Source: Acanthaster planci (lineage: Eukaryota; Echinodermata; Asteroidea; Valvatida; Acanthasteridae). Taken from it: a DNA stretch of 64,000 bases. The position numbers and the translations under genes are program-made. This document shows, one piece after another, positions 1-10,824 of this stretch. Every line of letters starts with the position of its first letter. Position 1 is the first letter of the stretch. The notes under the pieces were generated by a model. The model was not told where the DNA came from. It searched no databases and worked only from the letters and a program-made list of their open reading frames with translations. The DNA is taken from NCBI RefSeq assembly GCF_001949145.1, contig NW_019091364.1, positions 801,434-865,433 on the forward strand, in the 5' to 3' direction.

Positions 1-137
1 AACTAATGAAACTGTTTTAGTTTGGATTTGTGGCAAACAGTCCAACAATGCTTACAATTCCTAACTTCTTAAATTGAATGATGAATGTGCAAATACAACT
101 GCTTTGTTTTGCTCTTCCCTTCAATTCCAACCTCCAG

Positions 138-281
138 CCCGGGCATATCATTCACAGAGAGAGTGGTATGTGCCTAGACATAGCCGGAGTACAGACAAAG
201 GTCTTGGTCATCAACGTCTGTACAGACCGACCCACCGAGTCCTGGGAGTTTGCTCACTACAAGAAGCACAAGAAAAGCTGA
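138..281 (+). CDS. Polypeptide N-acetylgalactosaminyltransferase, last coding exon (partial gene)
   Basis: This is the C-terminal end of a Golgi enzyme that starts mucin-type O-glycosylation by moving GalNAc from UDP-GalNAc to Ser/Thr. Only the end of the ricin-type (beta-trefoil) lectin domain is in the window. The exon follows a pyrimidine-rich tract ending in CAG at 135-137 and reads HRESGMCLDIAG, then a Cys-containing strand and ESWEF near the stop TGA at 279-281. The CLD motif and the terminal x-W-x-F are typical of the last lectin repeat, with the usual Q-x-W changed to E-S-W. The tail ends in the basic KKHKKS. Catalytic-domain exons must lie to the left of the window. I cannot assign the paralogue; GALNT11 is worth testing because it shares human 7q36 with INSIG1. 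The family call is fairly secure, the exact exon start less so. Confidence 0.75.
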   Translation, partial: PGHIIHRESGMCLDIAGVQTKVLVINVCTDRPTESWEFAHYKKHKKS

Positions 282-1522
282 TAGGAGAACAAAAGTCAAC
301 ATTGATCATCTTTCCTACCAATAACTGTAACTTAGAAGGCTCGTCTACTGAGGAAAATGTATCAGTGATCTATTTCTGAAGCATTAAAACTGCAGGTGAT
401 GTGACGACTGTTACAACTGTGATTTGCTCTCTGGAAATTGTCCGCTGATTTGAGAGGTCCACCCTTGGCCACTATGTGAAAAAAAGTTCAATCCTCCCAT
501 TTTTGGGGCATTAATTTAATTGCAACCTGCAAGTTGTAAAGCTAGAGAGGCTTTGCAGTTTTTGATATCCTGGGATTTGTTGCCTGGACTGAATCAAGTT
601 TTTAACCAAAAAATTATTCCAGTTCTTGAGACTGGGCCATTAGGGGAGCTGTGGTGGGTCAGTTGTTTATTTGAAGACCAGCCCCACACCGCAAGTCCAC
701 CAGGATTCTTATCAAACTTCCTCCCCGTCATAAGGCTGACTTTGCCCTGTCAGCTTTGGACAGCTGCCTAGTTTCCTTGCTAACAAGTGGACACATTCAA
801 TCAAACATTCACAGAAATCTTTGATGCTCAGAAGACTAGATAGCACACAAGTAGAAAAAGCTGTTTTAATGTACCTTTAACTCCCAATAATGGAAACTCC
901 TAGAAGTGACCTACTGTCAAGATTTTGTAAATTGCCATTGACCGTTTCTGGAGCTGTCAAATTGCAGATTATGCCAGGAAATGAGTGGCTCTGTTGAGGT
1001 TAAGCCAAATTATTGGCAAGATGTTGTTTCGTTTTATGTTTTAATATCAGACTAACTTGCAGTACTTAAGAAGAAAACTGTCCTACAGAGGCACTTGTAT
1101 TGAAACAGCATTGTGTGTGTATCGTTATCGTGTGCAAATGGCACATTGTGACACAAAGAAGATATATATTGAGAATTATGTATATGCCCATATAATGGGG
1201 TTTTTATATTTTTCCTACTAAGTATGTATTTACTGTTTAATGACCAAGTATTGTGCCAATATTTGTGACATGTATGATCAAACTTACAGCTCTGAAGAGG
1301 TATAGTCCAGCCAAGTGTCATTCTGGCATTGGATTGTCTGGAATTGACAGGCAAAGTTAAGCTTGTGTTATCATTTAAATAATTGTTATTAATTTGTATC
1401 TTTTTTAAATTTTTGGTGGCGTTTCTGAATGTAAGATGTTGGTGCTACTTATAAATGAGCCAGTTGGGTATTCCCCAACAGCACATTCCTAAATAGAAGG
1501 GCGTTCGAGAGCATTTTGGACC
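282..1522 (+). other. Probable 3' UTR and downstream flank of the GALNT gene
   Basis: No coding exon or RNA gene is visible here. The sequence directly after the GALNT stop codon is AT-rich and is probably 3' UTR. An ATTAAA at about 383 could be a poly(A) signal, but no clear end of transcription can be chosen. Confidence 0.4.
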
Positions 1523-1632
1523 AGCGATGTGCACCCACCAGGTCAGCTATGTGCACCCACCAGGTAAGCTATGTGCACCCACCAGGTAAGCTATGTGCAC
1601 CCACCAGATCAGCAATGTGCACCCACTAGGTC
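1523..1632. repeat. 22-bp minisatellite, five copies
   Basis: Five head-to-tail copies of a 22-bp unit built around ATGTGCACCCACCAGGT start at 1523, 1545, 1567, 1589 and 1611. The three central copies are almost identical and the last carries a few changes. There are no spacers, so this is a simple tandem array and not a CRISPR. Confidence 0.9.
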
Positions 1633-2412
1633 TGCCTTATTGATGTAACTGTATGCCCACATGCTTATGTGTTTTTTTTCTCCAATGACCTTGGTCTCTA
1701 AGGCTGTTTTATGAACTTTGCACCTTCCCTCCCTGCAACCACAGATCAGATCATAAAACAGCGCCCTCTGTTGGTGTGAGAAAAGGTCACGTGAGGTCAA
1801 TCAAAATTCTTAGAACTGAGATTCATTTAAGATTGCAGAAATTTGCAGCAGTTTGCAGCGATTTCTGGTGCCGTGAAATCTCAGTTTGACCTCATGTGCA
1901 GTCCTCATTCTTGTGTGGGGGATTAAAATATAATTGGGCTGTGTCTGAACCAACTGGCTGGGGCTTACAGCAACGCAGGTGTCTATGGCAAGTAGCCACA
2001 GCCGCTGCCTACAGTAACCACCTTCATAATTCAAGCCTTGGCCACAACAGTTGGACTTATTTTTTAAGGAACAAATGCATATTAAAACAGTATGTAAATC
2101 AAATTCATGAATTATGCATACAGAATTACCATAATCCTGTGCTGTCATCAGGTGCAAAATTTCTGAGGGGAAAATGTATTTCAATATTGACAGATTCCAC
2201 TTCATCTATCCATCCGTCAGAATTTGTTGGAAACTTGGAATATGTACCCACAAGAAAAAAATTGGTTTTAACTGAGAGGTCATTATTGTGGAAGAACATA
2301 AGGGCTTCATTTCTTACCTATAAAGATTTCAACAGTTAGACAGTTGAAATCAGAGGAAAATTATTTCAAATAAACGTGGTTGGTCTGTAGAAAAAGTCAC
2401 CAACAGCTGCCT

Positions 2413-2596
2413 CTGTAATACGGGCGATTCACAATAGCGCGCCACCAAGAGTTTGCAATACGTTGGCCAATCATAACGCACAAAATTTGTCGACCCTTTT
2501 CAAACGTGCATTCGGTCGACAAATTTCGCGCCCTGTGATTGGCCAACGCGTTGCAAACTCTTGGTGGCGCACTATCGTGAAACGGCCGTATTGCAG
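2413..2596. mobile_element. Foldback (hairpin) MITE-like element
   Basis: Two arms of about 80 bp are inverted copies of each other. The left arm runs from CTGTAATACGGG to TTTGTCGACC (2413-2496), and the right arm is its near-complete reverse complement ending at 2596. The loop is only about 20 bp. Both arms carry GCGCCACCAAGAGTTTGCAA and GTTGGCCAATCA. There is no coding capacity, so it would be a non-autonomous foldback element. Target-site duplication is not obvious. Confidence 0.8.
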
Positions 2597-3782
2597 TAAA
2601 AGATACACCGATGTATCAACACATGCACAGAGCTGTAATTTGTTACCAATTGCACATTTTATTAGTATCACACATCATGGTAAGGTTTTGGGATAAGTTT
2701 CAAAATGTTTCCAGAAAAAGAGAGTTTGACTGTTTACAGTGTATAACATTTATGTACATGTACAATTAAATGCAGAGGTCAAAGTTAGACTAAAATAGGA
2801 AGGAAACAAAACAGACTCGACCCCAACTAGCAAAATTCAACTGTAATCAAACTAGAACTGATACCTTCCACCATGATTTGTTAAAGAGTTCAAGTACGTG
2901 TAGATTTGAAATATTTTTTAATAAACAGAAATTACTGAAATGAAATTTTTAATTTGCATCTTAGGCCAGCAAAATAAATTCCATTTTTTAAGTCCGTGCT
3001 TGACTCTTAAATAATTAAGAACTTTTCCATTCCTGTGAAGTACATGTATTGATTGAAATTTTAAAATATGTGAATTTCAGACCACAAAGCTCGGTATATT
3101 AGATGACTCCCTAGTTTACCCAACACTTAAACTAAAAACAAAGAAAGCTGGTGCTTCAAAAAGGATTACCAGTAACGAACATGGATTTAGATTTTATTTG
3201 CCTTACAAAACTTAATAATCTTAAGTAAATTGTGGTTTGTACCACCAATGGAACTAAGCTGAAAATATGCCATAGAATGATTTACATCTATGTGTATTCA
3301 GTTTTGAGTTTGATGACACAATTTGATGACTTTTGTTTTATGTCTCTTTTAAAAACAACTTGAAGTGGCATCAACATTTAAGAAAATTTGACAAGAGCAA
3401 CAATTGTGAATACCTCCATTGAGTTATTTACTGAGCATAGGCACTTACATTAAGTCAACAGAGTGGCTTAATCTTAATCATGGATAATCTTAGTACAGTA
3501 CACCCCAGTCTCAACCATCTTATCAAATGATGCACAGTATACATGAAGAGCCCGAATGTGACCCACTCTGTGAAAATGAGTCTTAAGTTGCCAGAGCCAC
3601 TTTGGAGTAAAAGGTCCTTTAGAATAATTTTACACAGTGTAAATCAATACGAACCCGCAGCATTTTCTACCATGGAATATTCACTGTCACCAGGATGCCA
3701 AACTGAGTGATACATCAAAACAAAAACTCAATTTGCTCTTTCCAATACAAATGAAAACTCAAAAGTTGCTTTGGGGACTTAA

Positions 3783-4368
3783 CCACTTGCTGCCAGGTGG
3801 GTTTGAAAAACGCTGTGCACATAATCAGGACTTTTTCAAGATTTTCAGTTTTCAAAATTCTTCAAAAATTCATTATTTTAATTAATGGATGTTTATACCC
3901 ACACGAATTACTGTCTGGTGGCCACTCTAGTCTGGCAGACAAAATCTATTGATGCCCGAGTGTTTTAGTCAGGCCTGCAGCCTTGTAAAAAGAGCCCAGA
4001 TTGTGCGGTGTTACATAACTTTCTTTTGTTCACAAACCTGGCACAGTGCGCTGCTGACCTGTTTTCAATAGGGGACAGATCAGCATGCAGCGGTGCTGTG
4101 TGGCTCATTGCTGCGATGGTGGACTGCTGTGTCCCCGGTGGTAATCTGCTCACTCTAAATGCCCCAAACCGTGGTATACTTTTTCAAAACAAGGCTGGAT
4201 TATCTCCACTATCAAGAGTGAAAAAATGTCGGTAATGCCCAGCAGCCGGGTCTTTTGTTCCGAGTATAGTCTTGTTACAAGGCCCAGTTCCCCCTTGTCC
4301 CATTTCGGGTTTCCGGCTCCGTGTATAAAGCCTACGTGCTCGAAAACTGGTCCCCCGGCAGCAGGTGG
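3783..4368. mobile_element. Non-autonomous piggyBac-like element (MITE) with TTAA target sites
   Basis: The element is 586 bp long. Its ends are inverted repeats: CCACTTGCTGCCAGG on the left and, read on the opposite strand, CCACCTGCTGCCGGG on the right. Each end directly abuts TTAA (3779-3782 and 4369-4372), which is the target-site duplication of the piggyBac superfamily. No transposase frame is present inside. The superfamily call rests on the TTAA duplication and on termini starting with CC. Confidence 0.75.
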
Positions 4369-5075
4369 TTAAGACACATTTTCACAGAGTAGGTCACAAA
4401 TTGCGCTCACAAGATACTGAATTATTAACTCCAGCTGACAAAGAATATATACACTTGCATTTTTTGCCGTTTGTTTAAATAATTTTTCACAACATGGCAA
4501 TAATGACTTGTGAAATACTTGGTAATTGTACTGAAGTTATGAAGTAATTTTTACACTTCTGCTTGTTAAAATGCAACATTTCTGTCTCCAATAGTGATAG
4601 TCTTTGTTTTTATAATGTTGAAAAACAAAAACAAGTTCCAGTGTTAAGGTCTCCTAAATTGTAGAATATTTTTATGCAACAGGGAATCCAATGAATAAAG
4701 CTGGGTAATTCTTCCATCATCTCTCAAGTTAGGGAAATGTAACTGAAGAATTTTAAAATAGTAAAAAAGTACCAGTCTATAATGTATTCAATAGTGTCAA
4801 GTCAAACGTCTTCATAAAAAGCCCTTGTCAACATTCAGCACTTTTCATGGGATGGCGTTTATACAGTGTGTACCATTTCACTTTTCTGTCAATAAACCCA
4901 AATAGTACAACAAATTTTGGTTTGGAAGCCCTACGAGGAATGATTACCAGAGTATCTGATAACAAGGATGGATTAAAAAGTGAAGAATAAACTTGACTTC
5001 CTTTTAAAGTTTAATGTAGACAGAATTCAAACATCCAATCTGCTTGTCCTTTGGTATACACATGTAGTACACACA

Positions 5076-5414
5076 AGGTCACTTTCCTAGAGGTCAAGAA
5101 GCCAAATCATGACAGAAGCCTTATTTTTTCAAGAGGTCATCTTCTAGACAGAGGTCATAATATAGGTCACAGAGGTCACATTCCAGGTCTCAGGTCACAT
5201 TCAAGCTTCAGAAGTGATAAAGCCATCCACAGTACATTGCTGGGTGAAGGTTTCCACCATTTAGGTCATATCCAAAAGTCAAATATTGCAGCCTCGGTCA
5301 AAGGTCACATCCTGCAGGCTCCAGTCCAAACAGCAAGGACTCAATCAAGATGACATGATTCAATTACAAGGTTATGACCAAAGATCACATCTTGCGGCCC
5401 AGGGTCAGAGGTCA
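5076..5414 (+). promoter_or_regulatory. Cluster of ten AGGTCA nuclear-receptor half-sites in the INSIG 3' end
   Basis: Exact AGGTCA occurs at 5076, 5091, 5134, 5152, 5164, 5173, 5192, 5263, 5302 and 5409, all on the plus strand; less than one copy would be expected by chance in 340 bp. The pair 5152/5164 has DR6 spacing and 5164/5173 has DR3 spacing. The cluster covers the INSIG stop codon and the start of its 3' UTR. It could be a nuclear-receptor enhancer or simply a decayed minisatellite; the sequence alone does not decide. Confidence 0.45.
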
Positions 5415-5545
5415 CTCATCTGAATAATGGCAGTTTCAGTTAATTTAAGACTCGTCCCCTGAAAGATTTCAACCTCATTGGAAGCCACAAAAGGGGTCAC
5501 ATACCGGTCGTTTTGGGAGGCCATCTCAGGCGAGTCCAATACACG
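5405..5545 (-). CDS. INSIG: INSIG coding exon 5 (predicted C-terminal tail)
   Basis: An excellent acceptor (pyrimidine tract ending TTTTCTTCAG) precedes a frame of 46 codons plus TGA, in phase with exon 4. The tail [13 protein letters not shown] and beyond is longer than the 8-14 residues of vertebrate INSIGs and has no clear family match. If the intron is retained, a different tail of about 20 residues would end at TAA near 6297-6299. Confidence 0.6.
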   Translation of the reverse strand, partial: RVLDSPEMASQNDRYVTPFVASNEVEIFQGTSLKLTETAIIQMSDL

Positions 5546-8411
5546 CTGAAGAAAATAAGGCAAAATAAAACACGGTGACATGAGGGCAGAATATAGTCAT
5601 GTTGCATGGCAACTGGCGGTTTATTATAAACAGGTGTCTGGCTGTTCTACACAAGCCAGCTGCTGCCATCTTAAAGAATTCTTCCGTTTCAACTGTTCTT
5701 GGCAGGTTGTTTCTGCTGTCAATGCTGCTTTCTTTCCTAAGCTATGGCAGTGCTTGCAGTCACAACAGATCCAGTATCTTGGCTCTGGATGCCAAAATAT
5801 CGCAAAATTGAAAGAAGGAAAAAAAAAAAAAAGCAAAATAACATCCAGACTGGTAGAGTTGCTATCTCGTGTGGCTTGAAGAACTTGAAGACGGTGGCAG
5901 AGGAAAGATCCTTGAAAGTCATCTCTTTTTGTACATGACTGCATCTCAAGATGACTCACGATCTATGTTCCTTTTCCATTTCATACTGTCAAAGATGAGA
6001 AAGAATTAAGGGTTAGAATCTACAGAAAGCACATTACCAAGACTTCAAACAAAAGCAAATTGTTTCCTAAATTTTTTATGTGGCTCTTAAAACCCTGGCA
6101 AAAGCCTTTCAATTTGTGAAATGGAAACTGGCGACAATTTTAAGACAAGTGTTTTGAGACCACTTTGTTGAAAATATTCAGTGTCTGGTTCCATCTCGAG
6201 ATTATTTTATTCTGAGCCATCATAGTCAATTTCCATCAGTCCAAGACAGAACGTCTCTTCGTGAATAAATTTCAGCCAAGCTTTCAAAGTTAACATTTAC
6301 GTAACCAATCTAACAGGGAAGACAAGCTTGGAAATTATTCCGAAAGATCTCACCATTGCAAGTTGTCTTCCGATGTTTCCCATGGTTACCCCACCAGAGA
6401 AAAATACACACGGTATCCAGGAACGCACATACAAGAAATCAGGTTCAGTGTAACTAGAGGTATGGAAACAAATACAAGATGAAGGTAACCGGTCTGTTTG
6501 GGGTCTTTTAGGTGCTCGTGCAAACTTAGGACTTATTTATCTGATCCAATGATCTTTGCCCATAAAACACACAAAACGCTAAACCTTTACAATGGTGCTA
6601 TAATGTAAATTTCTGTTTCTGTCAACCATTATTAAAAACCTCCACCAATTTCTAAACAATTTTCAAACATTAGGGAAACGGTAAAATCCAATATTAATGA
6701 GTAGCATATGTGAGTTTCATAACATTTCCAAGGGCTATATAGCACCCTCAACAACCCTGCATGCAACGAATAGCTTGCTATGGTTTTTGAATGTGAATCG
6801 TTTTCAATCTCTACCTGTAAAAGCCTTTGTAGACAAGCAGCTGGGTGACCACTGTGGCAAGGAACGATACAATGAGAGCCAGACCAAAACCGGTCCGTGA
6901 CCGGTCAAACAGCCACCATAGTCCAATGGACATCGCCGCTAACGTCAGAGAAAATTGAAGGTTGTTGGCAAAATCAATTTTCTGCAGCATGAAATTGCCA
7001 GGGTCAAGGAAAACTGAATACAATGCAGCCTCTCTGGAGCAAGTTGCATCTCAAGAACAAATCTAATATGAGGGGCGAATTCACGAATTTTGATGATGTA
7101 AAGACAAAATGAAATATGAAGTACCCAGTCCCAACTACTCCAAGAACAAAACAACTGCTGTCTTGGACAGCATGCTTCAGTGGGATTTTTCATGATTATA
7201 TTTCCACCTCCCCTCCATAACACAATTCTTGTTCGATTTCTTCTCTCCTTCTATGCCATGTGATATACAGGTGCCCTACATTTATTGCAGAAAGGATACA
7301 GCAGAGGCATGGTTGATGCCAACAAAGACAGCTAGACATCTCATCACGTTGGACCATTCCACTTTGTAGCAGGGGAACTTCCCGAGGCGTTTGTCGATAC
7401 ATGGGTAGAGTAGACCAACCACCACTGAAACAAAAAAACAGGAGTACAAGTATAAGTTGTAAGACACAAACATCAGAAACTGAAGTACATGTACACCACA
7501 GGTATATGCATATTGTCTACATTGACACATTCGTATGCTTGTGTTTAACCCCAACAGTTGTGCATGAAATTTGCCTTGTAGTCGTGCATTCATAGTGCCA
7601 GAGCACTGTATGGTACATTGGGTATATATTGTACTTTATGGCTTCAGAGAACAATAAGGTCATGTCCTCTTACAAGCGACAGCACTGTATATTACATTTG
7701 ACTACTAAGTAGTACCTTGCCGTATTCAGGGCTGTTAGGGTTAAAGAACCAAAGTTAGTTCATAATTTTCACTTTTTTACGAACTCTGAAGCTTAAGGAT
7801 GAACAGGTCAATAAGAAAGCATAACTTTGCCCATCCGTTTCTCATGGATGCCTGCAAGTGGCGGGTAACCGCTGCAGATCATCAGAAATAAATAAAGTAT
7901 ATTCCTAACAGTCTAAAATCCTCCGATTTCAATATGAGTTTACATATACGTTTGGGGTTAGGGATAACCTTAACCAATCAAATTCCTTCACATTCCAACA
8001 CCTGGTTTTGATTGATGTTGGTGGTTTCAGGCTGAAGAGCTCAGCCAATATTTGTTTTAAATAAGACGACACATCCTAATCTCATTCATGTACAAAGAAT
8101 GTATTTGCTTACTGCTGACTGGCAGATGTTGGGAGGGTTCACCATAAAAACACAATGGATACTAGGAGGGGGTACAGTCACTGGGACGGGGGGGGTCATT
8201 CATTGCAACACACACCTGCAGCAGCTCCACAGACCGGAGGCACCCACCAATCAGACTTCATCAAACTTCCAATCACCTCGACGGGGAACAGTGTGACATT
8301 GCGCTGGATCTGTAGCAGATGCAGGATGAGCGCCAAGCAGACACCAGTAAGATACAGCACCACCGACCGCCGAACAGTGCTGATGATTCGGTGAGACATC
8401 TTGGAATACAT
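5405..8411 (-). CDS. INSIG: INSIG (insulin-induced gene, ER sterol-sensing regulator), complete five-exon coding region
   Basis: INSIG is a six-pass ER membrane protein that holds the SCAP-SREBP complex in the ER when sterols are high and links HMG-CoA reductase to degradation. Coding exons on the minus strand are 8411-8216, 7424-7300, 6981-6815, 6453-6354 and 5545-5405, giving 242 residues (human INSIG2: 225). All junctions are GT-AG and in phase. Family signatures are [10 protein letters not shown] (residues 34-43), [23 protein letters not shown] (98-107), [10 protein letters not shown] (131-140; the Asp, residue 133, matches the residue reported as needed for SCAP binding) and [11 protein letters not shown]. 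The start is the first ATG after an in-frame stop; a second ATG follows four codons later. An untranslated upstream exon is likely. One gene represents the vertebrate INSIG1/INSIG2 pair. The last exon is the least certain part. Confidence 0.93.
6354..6453 (-). CDS. INSIG: INSIG coding exon 4
   Basis: This 100-nt exon encodes [18 protein letters not shown], then [15 protein letters not shown]: the last membrane segment and the conserved family end. It follows CTCTAG and ends at ATG before GTGAGA. Vertebrate INSIG genes also splice after the LAM codons, leaving a short divergent tail. Confidence 0.93.
6815..6981 (-). CDS. INSIG: INSIG coding exon 3
   Basis: Residues 108-162 carry membrane segments 4 and 5 ([17 protein letters not shown] and [18 protein letters not shown]) around the family hallmark FDRSRTGFG. 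The acceptor is CTGCAG and the donor GTAGAG; exit is in phase 2. Confidence 0.95.
7300..7424 (-). CDS. INSIG: INSIG coding exon 2
   Basis: The exon starts after TTTCAG and encodes residues 66-107: [11 protein letters not shown], a short loop with a Cys-Tyr-Lys, and the third membrane segment ending GINHASA. The donor is GTATCC, a weak consensus, but the join to the next exon matches the family. Confidence 0.92.
8216..8411 (-). CDS. INSIG: INSIG coding exon 1
   Basis: This exon encodes residues 1-65: a short N-terminus, the first membrane segment (about 15-36), the conserved [10 protein letters not shown] loop and the start of segment 2 (WWVPPVCG). It ends in phase 1 at a GTGTGT donor. The N-terminus is shorter than in vertebrate INSIG1. 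Confidence 0.92.
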
Positions 8412-10824
8412 GGCCGTAAAGTCCAAATGGAAAACTGCTCTCCGTCCAAGGAAAGTTGAAAAGATTAAGTACTGTAACGGTCAAGTGTATGACAACTGCA
8501 CTTAAAGTGAGTACAATGAAGATCACCCAGCTTCAAATCTTGACAAATCCAGATTAGCAAGACTCTGTGCTTTTAAAATTTCGGCAGACCACAGATTACT
8601 TCTTTGCTGAAAGTTCTGATCGAGGATAACGCCCACTCACGTTGATCCACTGTACTAAACAGTCACTTGAAAATTGGTTAAATCAGAGTTTCTGGAGTCC
8701 AGCTTGTCTGCACAATGGCTCCCAGGAGACAGATCATAGACCTGTTGCCAGTGCTGTATGTCCCCAATGATGTTCCACTGTAGTCATGCTGTACCAGTTG
8801 TCTGAATACAGACCTTTGTAGCAATGCATAATTGGCCAAACATATCCCATGCCGTCAACACTGCAGTCAATAAAAAAAAAGAAAGATTTCAATTAATGAT
8901 AAATAGTACTTACATAACTCCAGAATTACATGTACAATCTTCACTTGATATAAAGAATTTGCATAAATTTAGCAGGCTGAATACAAGTTGTGCCAAGAAG
9001 CAGTGATATTGTACCAGACCGTTCACCTACACGTCTGGAAAAGTGAAAAACCGAATACTCTCTCAAGGAGTTTGTACTAAACCTGCATGCACCTTACTCA
9101 AGACAGATTTTTACATATACAATTGCTCATTTTCCCTTGTGCTTTACATTTAAATGAAAAATGAGAACAAATTACATCCAGTGTACTTAATTCATTCTCA
9201 AAATTTCATTACAACATTTCTTTGACCATGGATAATGACCTTCTAACAAATCTGCAGAGATACTGAAAAGTCAGTATGCCAAGCTGACTGTCACAACCAA
9301 ACAGAGGATAAAGTCCACGGAGGAGGTTGTCAATATTGTTGCTGTTATCGCTTTGTGTTATCACTGATGTAAATAAAGAGGGTTGCACTCTGCAATATAC
9401 AACGGTGATTTTTTAAGGAGGGCACTTCTACAATGAACCCTACCAAAGCTCTACACAGAATATGGTGGAGAAGAAGGTGACAACCTCTTTCCCACTCTTG
9501 AGCACTTTTTATATTGTCCATTACATTTCAACAAAACAACTTGTACAACTACTTAAGAAACAACAGAAGACCTCTCAAAAGAAAACACTATTTTGCCCGC
9601 ACACACCAAAAGCAACCTCAAGTCGAGTTCCTATGTCTCCCTGAAAACCTGATGGGAAAGGTTTCAAGGGATTATGTGGGACAGAGTTGAACCCCAAACC
9701 GTCTGTTCTGTGGGACAGTTGCTTCACCAGTGAACCGCCAACCTTCTACACGTAAATCCGCTCAATGCAAATAAAACAGGAAGTAGCTTTCTTTGAACTA
9801 CACTGATTTGGAGCTGAATTCCTTGATGATAAACTTGTCTAAACAAAAGAAAGCATGTTTTTGAGAACATGAACAAATGCTAGGATATTCCAGTCATAAT
9901 TGTCATAGATATGTTTACCTTGCCTACTGGAAGCCAGCATCATGTGACAATGACTTGTGATTTCACAATTGCTGGTTGGATCACAGAGAATACAACAGAT
10001 TTGCCAATATTTACTGGTACACTATCTGTGTGCTGAAAGATGGTACGAAATGGTGGAGCAAAGGTTGAGAAGTTCAGTAGGACAAAGGCCAACGTGGATG
10101 TATCTTTCTCCAATCAAACTGCCATCACATATCAAACCAGAAGAAAACACTTGAAAAATATGTGCAGGATGACAAGCTTTGTTCTTATCTCAACCTGATT
10201 TCATGTCTCTTAATATTGGGACTAAGTTCCCATACAATAACCATCAAAAGTTCACGAATTCAGAGGAGGTAATCAGGAGCCACATTTTGAACTTGACATA
10301 AGAACCACAACAAAGTCCTCTCCAAAAAAATTATCAATCAAAATGAAGACAAAGACATGATCCAAGGGGCAAGAACATACTCAAAGTCATTTTGTAAATT
10401 TTGACGTAAATGTTTGACAAAGTAAAAAAAAAAAACACCTTTGGCCTCAATGTGTGCTACTGTATGCACTTTAGACTGGTTGCTGCCTACTTCTATTGCA
10501 CCAATCTCCAGCACTGGAACCAGACCAGTCTCTAACAAAGGGATCTCAGAAAAATAAAAAACAAAGAAGAAACAAAAAATAATTTGATGATTGTCAAATC
10601 CTTGTCAGGTCCACAAACTTCCTGAGCAGCGTGCAAATAGCGAGTTATTACAGCATCTCAATAACATTAGCCTGAAGTACAATTCAGCAAACCAGTTGGC
10701 CGAGGTACCAATTGACTCACATACATGTAAATGATGTACGAGTTGACCGGCATTCTTCCTAGTGTTTGACGTAGCAATAGAAATGACAGCACACTGTCCT
10801 AAAAGGTTACACATCGACGCTCAA
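8412..10824 (-). other. Upstream region of INSIG, no recognised exon
   Basis: AT-rich sequence. The short open frames in it show no recognisable family. It probably contains the first INSIG intron, because an in-frame stop lies shortly upstream of the chosen ATG and no promoter-like GC-rich sequence is adjacent. Confidence 0.4.

Larger units (their letters stand above)
1633..5075. other. Tail-to-tail intergenic interval between GALNT and INSIG
   Basis: Apart from the foldback element at 2413-2596 and the piggyBac-like element at 3783-4368, I see no gene. The sequence is AT-rich. Its right part probably holds the INSIG 3' UTR (minus strand), with TTTATT on the plus strand near 3193 as one of several possible minus-strand poly(A) signals. 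Confidence 0.5.

Noticed and set aside
1523-1632. Possible CRISPR-like array
   Set aside because: The 22-bp units are contiguous with no spacers, and the context is an animal genome.
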